From Chaetorhynchus papuensis (Eukaryota > Chordata > Aves > Passeriformes > Rhipiduridae), in NCBI GenBank assembly GCA_013396525.1, contig VWYX01000404.1, positions 434,001-498,000 of the forward strand: 64,000 nucleotides of DNA, given 5' to 3'. Of this stretch, positions 47,801 to 60,600 are shown one piece after another. The first letter of the stretch is position 1; each line of letters opens with the position of its first letter. The notes below the pieces were generated by a model. That model saw only the letters and a program-made list of their open reading frames with translations. It was not told the origin of the DNA and did not search any database. A program made the translations under genes and the position numbers.

Positions 47801-49330
47801 CGCACACTCGTCTATGAATAGTCTGAAATTCACGACAGAGAGCTGCAGAACAGCCAGGTGCCTGCGACTCGGCTGTACCCAACAGCCTGACTCAGTGTCA
47901 CTCGCAGGAACTGAACTCTCGCAGTGCCATGGTCGTGGGTCAGCTCCTGGCTGTGGCATCAGTGTCCCTATGGGCTGAGGAGATCACGCTCCACCAAAAA
48001 TGAAGATGAATTTCCAAGGACAAAGTACACAATTTCAATACACACACGAAGAACAGTTGATGGATCTGCACGTGTCACCCCTCTGTGGGTCACCACAGAT
48101 CTCTATTGGCATGGTTTAACTCTTCAAAGAACAGTGCTGGCTCCCACTCCATTTTGACTTCAGTTATGTCACCAGAGAGAAAAGGAGAGTTTTTCCCTTC
48201 CCTTTGCTAATTTACCTCTATTAACAGGAGGTTGATTAAGGTGCTTCATCAGAAGGAGCATGCTGAAGTGCAGGAGCTGCAGGAAAGAGCTCAGGTGCAA
48301 TGAAGTCTGTCCAGCCTGGCTGCAGCTGGATATAGTTCCCGTGGCCTGCAAGCAGCTTGGTTGCCATTTACAGTGAAGTCAGGTTTCTGATGTCAGGAGT
48401 TTCTAATCTGTTCTGCCTTCAAGGAATATGACAAAGCAAAAAAGCAGCTTCTCAGGACAGCACAGACGCTCTCACAGAACTCCTGGTGGTGGCCAACGCC
48501 CAGCCCACAGCTCCCACAGATCCCAGCCCAAGGCCCAGCCTGTGACTCTGGCACTCTCATTGCTGCCAGCAGGACCACAAACAGGGACTTCAGCCTACTT
48601 CAACAGTTGTTCAGAGCTGCAAGTAACAACTGACTAAAGCACTTCATGGCTGGAGTGCTTGAGAAAACCACTTTCTGATAAGATGTCCCTTGTAGTCATT
48701 GTCTTCAAAACCAGCCTGTGGCCTCCACCTCAAGAGCTTTGCATGAAACAAAGGGTTTGAACTTTGATATACAGTTGGTCAGCAACAACCATTAACTACA
48801 CAGACAAGAAAAATGCCTCTTTGCTACTGGAAAGATGACCAAGTCAAAATGCTATTCTTCTAAGGTGTCTCACAACCACAATGGGAATGATGGATGAGCA
48901 TTTGCACATGACAAGGAATATCCATTTTTACTGAGCACAAGGATTGTGTGAAGTTGCTGCAGCACTGTAGAACTGCTCTCCCTGCATTACTGCAGCTTCT
49001 TGCTCATCCAGGCTATTCCAGTTCAAACCACACAGACCAGTCCCACAGGGTGGCTGTGGCAAGGCAGTGCTTTATCAAGCCAAACCAATCCTGTGCCTGG
49101 TGTCCAATACTGCTCCTTGGATTCTCACACTGATATCCTATGATGAGTTTCTGAGCAACTAGGAGTTATTTTGGATTCCAAACACCCAAATCACTGTGCA
49201 CCAAGAAGAGAGCAGGGAAAGGAACATGTTTCTGAGGAATGTTTCTTAGATATGGCTTAAGACAAGGTATTGACATAGTGGCATCCGGCAGGGATGGGAG
49301 CGAGGAAATCTCATCACACTGCCAGGTGCA
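41841..49330. other. Intergenic between TBC1D24 and ATP6V0C, no gene confidently seen
   Basis: No known exon is recognised. Overlapping minus-strand AATAAA signals lie at 42250-42259. Splice-like motifs and open frames on both strands cluster at 44815-45550 but match nothing I know. Confidence 0.45.
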
Positions 49331-51519
49331 GCCAAGTTTTTGCAGGTAAAATTTATTCATTTGGAGTAGAACATTACACTCCCCCAAATCCTACCAACAC
49401 ACAGCTCCAGGGAATTTCTGACAACACTCTGGAAATTAATACTATTGTGTTTCTGACTTGTTATTTGTTCCCAAGGGCACCTCCTCAGGCAAGCTCAAAA
49501 GAGGAGATGCAAACCAAACTGAAATCCCACCTACACTAAGGAGAATCTACATTTTTTGAATGATTTCTTCTGTCTGAGGAAGCCTGTGGGATACCTGCAA
49601 GGGCAAAGTGACATGGGTGACTTGGAAAAATAGAAGGCAGCATCAGCCAGTGTTTGCAAAAAGTCAGATAAGACAGTTCTTCCACATCAAAATACATCAG
49701 TATAACTGAATTACCTCTCACAGTTCAAGCTTATGGTAAACCTGTGAGAAGACAACTGGGCAGAACTCCCAGTGTGGGAAGGAGGAAAACTTGGGAGGCC
49801 CAGTGCTGACTCTGAGACAGGGTGAGAGAATCCAATTGCAAATACCAATGGTGCAAAAGACACCTTAAATTGTTCTGCACATAGGCTAATTTTTCAAAGA
49901 GTTATTTTGACAAAATTCAAAATGGCACCTTAAACAGCAAATCTTATTTTTGCTGAGTTTGTTCACATATGCTGCAAGAGACAACTCTTTACACCAAGCC
50001 ATGAGGTACTGTCAAGGCTGGCAAGATGGACAAGCCAATATGACCAAAACCTCACCTCTGACCTCTGAATATGAATGTGACCCTGTCCAGCCTAGCTTTT
50101 AACATTATTAATTTTTAATTTTTCCTTTTACTGAACTTCAAACTTAAGTAGTAATAACATTAAGTAGTAACCCCACTCTACAGCAATTTTTTAGATTGAA
50201 CTGTTCAGAAAATCAGCAATTTCTCTTTCCTTTCATTTTCCCTGTTGTGATAAATCTTACTAGTGAGTTGCTCACTGAAGCTCTGAGCATCCTGTCGTAT
50301 GCTCTGGACTACTCTTTGATGTTTATGTATTTGTGCTTCATACAGGAGAAGTTCCACAATAGATAGTGCAATTTTTCGATAAAAACACTGGGGAATTGCC
50401 TCCAGACATCACATGCCACAGAGCATGCCTGCAGAGAAGATAGGAATGCTCAGGAACGAGCAAAGCCTCTTTGCATCACCCAAACCCTACCAGAATATAC
50501 AGGAATGAAACTGTTACCTTCTCATGAGGGATCTCATCACTGGAAGACATCTGGAGAAACAGTGTTGCCTCCAGTTCTCCCGGGAAACTCGTTCAACCCC
50601 AGATTTCCCTCCTGCCTTCCTTCCTTCACTTGTGGGGAGAGGATTAAGTTCCTGTTATCACCATGTCTAATTCCCCAAACACACAGGGATATCAGCACAG
50701 TTATTTTCAGATTTAAAGCTTCATTTCAGCTCTCAGGAAAGATGAGGAAAGGAATATTTCTGAGCACTGCAGATACTCTCTGGCTCTCAGCTGTCTGACA
50801 CAGGGAGTCACTCTGAAGTCATCTCTGATATGGAATAGGAATGTAAACAAAATCAAGACTTGGGAGATATCACCGTCCAGCCTGGATGCCTTTCTCAGAA
50901 GCAGACTGCTCAAAAAAATGCACCTGGAAGGTGTCAAACGTTTTGTATAAGAAGATCAACAATCATGGTTCTGGTGTGAAAGAAGAGCTTCATAAATTAA
51001 TGATACTGATTTGTCTGCACAAAGTCTGCTCATAGGAGAGCAGTAATTTTATGAACTACTGTTCCATGTCAAATCTGAGGTCACTAGTGTTCCCAGTGAG
51101 CAGACATTTGATGTTCCTGGCTCAGGCCAGGTACTGGTGCCAGTGGCTCAGAGCTTTGCAACACAGCTCAGCCAGGGCTGTGCCTCTGAGGGGCTGTGGA
51201 CTCAAACCTGTCCCATGATTGGGACCTGTATCCATCTAGCATGGGTCTGAACTCATCACATTTTCATTTTTACCAACAGTCCCTGAATACAGATCTCTAG
51301 AGGTAAAGGGACAAGGAGTTAACTGGATGCATTTCTTCACCTTGACCTGTCTTAAATAAACTAAGAGTAAACAGCTAGGCCTGCATCTGAGTGCACCACG
51401 TAAGAATGACTTGCAGCACTGAGCCCAGCAGAAAGGATGTTCTAACTTAGCTCCTGCATTGGAATTTACCTTGGGAATCCTTGGACAACTGAAAAACTAG
51501 TTGATTAACAATAGTCACA
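49331..51519 (-). other. TBC1D24: Probable TBC1D24 3' UTR
   Basis: Mostly AT-rich, with no coding potential, lying between the TBC1D24 stop and the first canonical minus-strand AATAAA (49352-49357). Human TBC1D24 also has a long 3' UTR. The extent is inferred from the signal only. Confidence 0.4.
49352..49357 (-). terminator. TBC1D24: Possible TBC1D24 polyadenylation signal AATAAA
   Basis: This is the first canonical signal after the stop at 51520, about 2.2 kb downstream. ATTAAA variants occur earlier, near 50115, so the main site could be nearer. Confidence 0.3.
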
Positions 51520-51674
51520 TCAACCATTCACGGTGTCCCTGAAGCCCCACACCTCCAGGATGGAGATCTGGAAGCTTTCAGAGCACAATGGCTGGTTATT
51601 GAAAGTGTTGCAGTGGCTAGTTCTCCCGTGGTTCAGATCTGCATCGAGGTACAGAGCCTGGCCATCACCACCTC
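51520..51674 (-). CDS. TBC1D24: TBC1D24 terminal coding exon
   Basis: It encodes GGDGQALYLDADLNHGRTSH, NTFNNQPLC and a C-terminal EVWGFRDTVNG, with the stop at 51520-51522. This is the conserved end of the TLDc domain. Confidence 0.96.
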
Positions 51675-54600
51675 CTGGGAAGAGACAAGGACAGGGTGAG
51701 GATGTCTCTGCATTTCTTTGCATGGGAAACAGCTATACGAAGACTTTAGTGCCTGCTGTCTTCAGGCGTAACAGTATGTGATCAAATGTATAGGTTTTGA
51801 ATGATAATATCAAAACTGGATGATTTCTTTTAATAATAATAATAAAGAAAAGTAATGCAACTCAGTAAGAACAAAAATGACCTGCATTTAAGATTTGTAT
51901 TTCATTGCTGGAGGATATTGGAAGCTACAACTGCAAATTTTCCCTCCAGTAAAGGAAAACCAAATAATTCTGTTAGCAGTCAAAAATCAAAGCTGGGAGA
52001 AGAACAAGATCAGTAAGTAACAGCACTGGCTTGGTCTTCTAAATCACTGTAAAACACATAAGAGTTAAAAGAATTTTGGTTATGTGTGGGTCTGTGTCGA
52101 GGTTCACAAAGATCTCAGTCAAAAGATGCAGAGAAGTGAAAATAAAGTAAGACAGAAACGTGTTAGGAGAACAGCAAGGAAGATTCCCTATTGCTTACTG
52201 GGCAACCACCAAAGAACAGTTACTAAAGCCAGGTGAAGAATCAAAAGGGTGGGAATTCTGGTCCACAGCAGGAGCTGGGAACAACATTCACTTCTATGTC
52301 TCTCCTACCCAAGCCTCTATCTCTCCTATTACCACCCACAGTACGGTATAGGGTAAATATAAGTGACTCCCTTACCTAAGGCTGAGAGGAGGACCTGGTG
52401 GGACACATCACACTCTACACCTCCCTGAAAGGAGGGTGGAACCTGGTGGGGGTCAGGCTCTGCTCCCAGGGACAAGTGAAAATGCCTCAACCACCAGTAA
52501 AGATTTAGACTGGATATTGGGAAAATTTCTGCACTGAAAGGGTGGCCAGGCATTGAAGCAGGCTGCCCAGGGCAGTGGTGGAGTCACCATCCCCGGAAGT
52601 GTTCAAAAACCATGCAGATGTGGCACCTGGGGACATAGTTTAGTGGTGGCCTTGGCAGTGCCGGGGTAACGGTTGGACTTGATGGTCTTAGAGGGCTTTT
52701 CCAACCTAAACAATTCCATGATTTTATGGAATTAGAGCACATGCTGCTAAGTGGGAAATTAGCCAACACTTCACATTACAGAGGAAATTACAGGCCAGTT
52801 ACTCTCCTAACAAGTGTCAAGTAAAGATTTTTGGGAAAATGACAACTATGATTTTAGATCTGTTCCTTGTAAATCCCATTTAGGTGACAACTTTACTAAG
52901 CAGACTTTTGCCAAAGTCAGCAGCACCACAGATCCAATAAAGTTCCTCGAGAATTAACATGTTTTATAGTTTACTCTGTGTTTCAAAAGTCTTGATGCAA
53001 AGTAAGCTCCTTTTTGAGAACTACTTCTCATCATGAATTAGGCAGTATGAAGGAATGGCTGTGCTTAAAGCCATGAGTTACTCTCTTCTCTAAAACGCTT
53101 GTATGCAAGTTTTCCCACAGAAAATTTTGGTCGGGAAATGATGCCAGGTTTTGGGCAATTCTATTTCAACCTGTAGTAATACTGAAATAGATAAAGGGGT
53201 CAGGTGTATTTACCATGTATCTAAGGTGGACAGGAAGAGCTGGGGTAGGATCTGTGCTCGAATTCTCACACTGACTCACCTACAATGATGCACTCGCTGC
53301 TGCCAGCCATGAACATGGAGGCTGTTTTGGAAGGCAAGTTGAAGTGCCGAGCTGCTAAGAAGGGCGAAAGGCGATCTGAGGGGTCTGAGGGGATGCTGCT
53401 GGAGGAAAGGGTGCTGGAAGCTGGTTGGGTGTGGTTTTCTGTCTCTGATCCTGTCGAGGCTAGTTCTGGGTGCTTTATGATCACCCACTCATAGCGTTCC
53501 ACTTCTGGCTGCAGCTGCAGAGAGGCAGAGAAGGGCAGAGCTGATGTTAGTGTACACACATTACACAGAGGTCTGCTCAGAAAAGAACATTCCAGCCCCT
53601 CAGTCTCCACTTGCACAGTCAGCAATAAAGACTGGATCAACCCGTCTTTTAGGCCCGATGTTATATCCTTTATTCCTTTGCTTTTTAGGTGGTTGAAGAA
53701 ATGATGCAATAATTTCTGAGTTAACTTATTACATCTCTCATCTCTACATCATCTCTCTCTACAACTGCATAAAAGCAGGGTGGAGCCAGTTGGGGTCAGG
53801 CTCTGCTCCCAGTTAACAAGAGACAGACAAAAGGAAATGGCTTCAAGTTGTGCCTGGAAAGGTTTAGATTGGTTATTGTGAAAATTTCTGCACTGAAATG
53901 GTTGTCAGGTACTGGCACAGGCTGCCCAGGGAAGGGGTAGACTGACCATCTGTGTTGGTTTTGCACAGCCTGGTTTTTTGTACCACAGAGGGGGTCACAG
54001 AGGTGGCTTCTGTGAGAAGCTGCTGGAAGCTTCCACCAAGTCTGGCAGAGTCAGTCCCCGATGGCTCTGAAGACGGACATGCTGCTGGCCAAGGCTGGGC
54101 CAGGTAGAGATGATGGTAACACCTCTGTGATACCAAAGGATGGGGAGGAGGTGCTCCAGGCACCGGAGCTGAGATTCCTCTGCAGGCTGTGGTGACGACC
54201 ATGGGGAAGCAGCTGTGCCCCTGCAGCCCCTGGGGATCCCCGGGGGACGCAGAGATCCACCCGCAGCCCGTGGGGATCCCCGGGGGACGCAGAGATCCAC
54301 CCGCAGCCCCCGGGGATCCCCGGGGGACGCAGAGATCCACCCGCAGCCCGTGGGGATCCCCGGGGGACGCAGAGATCCACCCGCAGCCCCCGGGGATCCC
54401 CGGGGGACGCAGAGATCCACCCGCAGCCCGTGGGGATCCCCGGGGGATGCAGAGATCCACCCGCAGCCTCTGGGGGAGGTGCCCACGCCGGAGCGGGTGG
54501 ATGCCTGGAGGAGGCTGTGATCCAGTGGGAGACCCGGTGGAGACAGAGGGGCTGCTTCCAGGGTGGAGCAGCCTGTCCTTGGAGGACTGCACCCCGTGGA

Positions 54601-57600
54601 AGAGTGACCCACGCTGCAGCAGTTGTGGGAGGACTGTTTGCCCGTGGGAGGGACTCGCGTTGCAGCAGGTCGCAGGGAGCTGCTGCTCGTGAGAGTGGAA
54701 CCACGTTGGAGTTCACGGAGAACTGTCTCCCGTGGGAAGGGACCCCACGGTGCAGCAGGGGAAGGACTCCTCTCCCTGAGCAGCGGAACAAATCCTCGGG
54801 TGACGAACTGACCAAACCCCCCACCCCCTGTCTTCCTGTGCTGTCAGTGGGAAGGAGGGAGGGGTTGGAGGGGGAAAAGGTGTTTTAAGGGCTTATTTAC
54901 TTCTCATGAAGTAAACTACTCCTCTGATTTTGTTAGTAATAAATTTACTTTGTACCTCTAAGTTGAGCCTGTTTTGCCTTTGGAGTGTTCTTTCCCGGTC
55001 CTCATCTCAACTCCTGAACCCTTCGTTAAATTTTCTCTCCTCTGCCGAGCTGTAGCAGGGGAGGGTGAGTGAGTGGCTTTCGTGGCATTTGGCCAGTGTC
55101 AAACCATGACACCATCCTTAGAAGTGTTCAAAAAACATGTGGATGTGGCTCTTGGGGACATAGTTTACTAGTTTACTCAGCCACGATGGTAGTGCTGAGT
55201 TGGTGACTGGACTTCATGATCTTAGAGGTCTTTTTCAACCTTGATGATTCTATGATTTTTTAAGAAAATGTTCTGTGCAAGGGGAGAAAGAGTCACCACA
55301 AAACTTCAAAGTCAAACTTTTCCTCCATATTAAGAGTTCAATAAGTCTTATAAATTAGGAAGGCATGTAATTCAGCCTCTTTAAGTGGAAGGGAAGTGAC
55401 AGTTAACCAGTACAGTGGTTCTGTCTTGGTACTGAGCAGCAACAACAAATTTTTACTCACCCTAAACACAAAGCACTCCCCAGTTCCAAAGAAACTCAGC
55501 TTGTTCCCTCCTCGCCGGCGCTCACTCCAGTCAGTGGACAGGTAAGCCCCACAGACCTGGCATAGACAGCACAGTCAGGCTTCCCATTGAAGGAGAAAGT
55601 GTGTTAAACCCACTGATATTGACATTTCAGAAGCCAACACTGCAGGCTTTAGTTTAGTTTGAGTTTCAGAGTCTCTATATCAGTGGGTTAAAGCAGCACA
55701 AGTACTTATATCTAAAGACAGATTTAAACTGCTTTAATCCACCAGTGGTTACCTCTAAATCCTAAGAGTGTCATAAATTATTTCACACCTCTGATGCCTT
55801 AAGAGAGAAATCTTCTAACACCACCCCAGGTACCAAAGCACAGATCACTCCAGGCCATACAGCCTGACTCCCACTCCCTCACTTTGGCATCCAAAGCAGC
55901 AGTGTTGTCCCAAGTTACAGTATGAGCACTTCTGCCTGAACACTTTTTGGTCAAACAGTGCCCTTGGTGGTTTTCTTACACTTCAAAGTGTAGGTTAAAG
56001 ACAGCTTAGCTAAGCCAATGCTAAACTAGCTCAGATATTTAGAGCAGCCACTCAAACCACATGAGGGCCACTAGTCCCCAGTAAAGCGAAGCACCCTCCA
56101 AGGGCTGAGCTGGTCTCTGGAGCCTTCTGTTTGCACAGAATTTTTTGCTACCAGCAATACACATCCCTGCCAAGTGCACACAGAGGAAACAATGAAGCTC
56201 CAAGAGTGGGATGAAAGCATCTGTGCTTTTATTCCCACAGAAACTAGAAAAACAATTAGGATTTTACAGAATTGTTCTAAGGTACATTTGCTGTTTAGCC
56301 TCCGTGAGCATTACAAGCAGAGCTCCTAGGACAAAATTACTGAAGATCAGATTTGTTTTGTATAGATAAATCTGTATTTAGATTTAAATCTAGATTTAGA
56401 TTTAGAATTAAATCTAAATGACCCAGAAGTCCATTTGATAGGATATGCCTGATGGGTATGAGAGGCAGAAAATCAGAAGGCAAATTTTCTTCATTCTAAA
56501 AGTTAACTATAGACATGTGAATAAACGATGAACAACCGTTTGCAAAAACCCTCCAAATCTATAAACACAAAACAAAACCCCCCATAGTTTTCTCCTTTTT
56601 TTTTTTTTTTTTTTGGCTAATACATGTTTTTTGAGGGGTAAGAAACAAACCATCTTATAAAAACCAGAATACCTTATAATGACAGACTTTTGACAGGCTC
56701 CAAGACAAGACGCAAAATAATTGTTCCCCCCTCTATCCTGTAGACACCAGGGGCATTCTATAAGCCACTAGCATCTCAACACAGGCCTGAATGACCAGAA
56801 ACCACACGCAGAACTATGAAACGGCCCGGAGGGTGAGCATTAAGTAGATGTAAATAAGAGTAGAAATGGGCTTGTCCATGGACAGTCATCCTGCAGAGGT
56901 ACAGGCATGAATAAAGCCCACAGGCTGCAATAACAGCTCAATGTTATTTACAGAATATTTGGAAGTCACGTACAGTGGCACAGACAACAACACTATTACA
57001 GGAAGTTCCTGTGTGCTCTCCTGAGAAGGTTCTGGGAAGACTTCTTGTTTTATGTATTAATTTTTTAAACAAGCATGTTGCTGTTTTCACAGTATGCTGT
57101 CCAATATTGTCACACACAGGAGCAGAAATAAGGCGTCTTTGTGCACTCCTCCTCAAGTTCTCAGTTCTTCCTTGGCTTATTTTTTTCCCAATGAAGAATG
57201 AGATGAAGCTAAGGCTTTTGTTTTCACATCATGTAGTCCAACATTATTCATACCATTTAAATTCTGCTACTTTCTCTCCCCATATCCTCGAGAAAATGAA
57301 AATATCTTCTATGAATCATAACTTTAGCACAATTCCCACTCTGTCCCTCTGATTTTGCATTTCAGAGTCTGTCCAAGAGCAAAATGAGCTACTCTAGTCC
57401 ATCACCCCATACTACTTGCAAGAGAAAAAGCAGTTAACCAATATCTGGTTTGCAAGGTCTACCCAAGAACACATAGTCCTATAACCAACAAATAGAATAA
57501 TTTAAAGCATGGATTCTTAAAAAAACGAAAGCCAAACCTTGCTTATTCATTTTATTGTAAACAGCTGTGTGTTGCAATACAGCATTACACACTGCCCAAA

Positions 57601-60600
57601 CCCCAATTTAATCACTTGTCTTTCACCTCACTCACCTCTTTTGCTGTTGTCTTGATGAGGAGCAGAGTTGGTTCATGTCCCTCGCTGTGGGAATAGAACC
57701 TGAAGTGCAGAGCACAAAAAAGTGAGCACTTGACTGCCACCAGCTGCAGCTCCTTTCCTCCTCTATGTCAGGCAACACCTCCTCCTCCAACTGATGCCAT
57801 GGCAAAAAAACATCTGAAGACTAAGAATACTCCTGCAAATACTTTATACAGTCCATGTAAATAATACAGCTGAGTGTAAATGAATACTATCAGGCAGTTG
57901 TTCTCTACCCAGTCCCCTGTACCATTTATGTCTGAAGAATAACTAGAAGCTTACCTAGATCAACTGCAGCATTTTACAGCATTTTGAATTAAAACAACCT
58001 ATAGGATTGCAAAACAACCTAGAGGGCTGATGGCCGAGTCAGAAGGGCTTTAGGTGTTCATGGAAATTAATTGTGATTCATTCTCTTTGCTTGCTTTTGC
58101 TCTTCCTCACAGGGACATGAGGCTGGGAGAGCAGGTCACTCCCAGCCTCAGTACCTCAGCTGCTGATGGCACAGTCATTATTAGGAGTTAGAGGGTTATA
58201 GTCTTCTGTACCAAGTGCAAGGACAACTCATACCTAGTTTATCTCACTTAAAAAATAAAACCAATCAGATTCATAGGTAATTTCCAGTTTCCAGTTCTCT
58301 TCCTCCTTGCACCAATTTGAATGTGTTCATCTATCAAAAGTGCCTGCAGAGCAGCCACTGAGTTAAACCATTCAAACCCTTAAAGAACCAGACTCAGATC
58401 AGTAGAATCTGTGAACTGATCCAGGTTTGACTTTTCCAACTGATCTTGAACAGTTTAAAATATTCTGGCATAGGAAGTATGCCAGTCAAATATTGCAGGC
58501 AACAGAAATTTGTCATATTTATATTCCATCGTTAATCATCTTCTTCAGACCAAGTTCTGACTAAGCATTTCCTTTTTTGCTGTCAATCCATCCAACACTT
58601 CACCAGTTGCTCCTTTCTGCCCTACAGTAGAGAAGAGAGAGAAGAAGGTTTTCCTTACCTGCTCAGACTACAACCATGTTCCAAGGTGGTGAAAAGCAGG
58701 AGGGGCTGGCAAAGTGCAAATCGCTCTGGGATCCATGACCAGATATCCCGCATCTCCTTCACGCTGACAATTTCTGACTTGAAGTTCTCAGCATGAACTG
58801 CCAAGTGCACATTCTGCCTGAGAAATACAATACAAAACTTTGAGAAACAATAATTTAACAAGTTTTGGATTTCTGAACTGAAACATGAGAGAACAGCTGA
58901 ACACTAACAGACTCCAGTAGATAAATTATTGGTCAAAGCTCCAGCCACGGGATTAGATGGCCATGACCTAGTGAAGGCAATAAACTACTGCAATTGAACA
59001 TCATCCTCAGAGGCAGAGATCTGGCTTGACTGAAATACCTGTTCCTCTGTATGGCAGCTGTGGTCTGCACCTTTACACACAGAGGACACAACACTGAGCC
59101 ACTAAAAATGACCATGGCCTTATATTTGCTGTTTGTGACAGTCTTGCTGGCACTTGTATTTAAGGACAGAGAACAGAACACCTAAACAAACAGCCAGGAC
59201 CTGAGAAGAAGAGGTAGTATTTTTTCCACCTCTGAGATCCTGCCCGTATCACGGGATTAGAGAGTTCCTATATCCCTCAGAAACTTTAGAGGAATCAGTA
59301 TTACCAGTGTAAGCAATTTTAATCAAAGGCAAATATGTGAACCTTTTGAGAAGTTCTACCTCTTGGAAACATGTCATTACCAACGACTTCCACTTCATTA
59401 AGAACCAAAAATGTTCCCGGGATCATGGTTACAGATAGCCTGAGAACATTAAGGAATGCTAGACACTGACACTGGGAAGGAAATCCCTGTACCCCCCAGA
59501 AGGGTCTGATACAGTTATAAGGATTGATTCATGGCTTTTAAACACTTGATGGTAACAATTATCACCATCTTAACCAGCCTTCATTTCTCAGACTAAACAA
59601 GCGCACAAACCCAGAGCCTGGGGATTAAATGTTATTTGCTTCCACAGTCTATGTTAAATGCTTAAAATGCAATGGTGACAGCCAAGGACACAGAATTTAC
59701 ACAAGCCACTGAATTACTGGGCAGCCAGGTGTTAAATAAAGCTTTATCACTTTTCTCTGCATGCAAGGGTTTGAGTGCAAGTATTGCCTATTTCTGAGGG
59801 GTTTTTTTTGACAATTACACATTTCTCTCAGTTTCATGATCATGAAGAGGCCCTCAATACTGTATATCTGCATGGATCTGGATAGCTTAGCTCACTCCCT
59901 AAAACACACAAAATATATAATTTTTTTATTTTTCATGCTCCTAATACCAAAAAATCAGCAGCATTTGCACCGTACTGCAGAGCAGTGTTTGCTTGGAGAC
60001 ACTGGGAACTGCTTTCTGGAATTCACTGTAGGTGCCTTAGTGTCAGCATTTCGAATGAAGTGACTCCTTAGGTCATTTCAAAAATCTACTAAAATTACTG
60101 CTTATTTTAGCCAAATTAATGAAATCAGTCTTTGCATTGCTACCCTGCATTATTTAATGCAAGGAACTTCTGTGGGCACCTATTTAAGAAAGCTGTAACT
60201 ATTTATGGGTTTTAAAACTTACAGTATCACTGAGTAGGGACATTATTTCTACTTTTAAACACATCAATCTGAGGCAAAGGAGAGATCCATTGGAACAGTG
60301 TATGAGCCAAGCCTTGAACCCCCATGTCCAGAATCTTACTTTACGTCTCACCCTCTGTGTTCTGTCAGGTCTGCAGCTAAAACTGGTGTCACTATGGAAC
60401 AGAGCTGAGAGACAAAGCCTTGGTTTCAGTTCAGCAGAAATTAAGATTTCCCCACTCCCCCACTTAAGGAATTAAAAAATATTCAGGGCAGTCAACTGTT
60501 CATTAGAATGAATTTCCAGCAGAAAAGCAATGATGATAAATAGGCCAAGAGTTAATAACGAATATCTAAACAGGTTTAAATTTACACTTCAAGCAAGCCT

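Noticed and set aside
53873..54824. 239- and 257-codon minus frames and 167-codon plus frame
   Set aside because: They are translations of the 40-bp tandem array inside a solo LTR, open in several frames, and not viral proteins.
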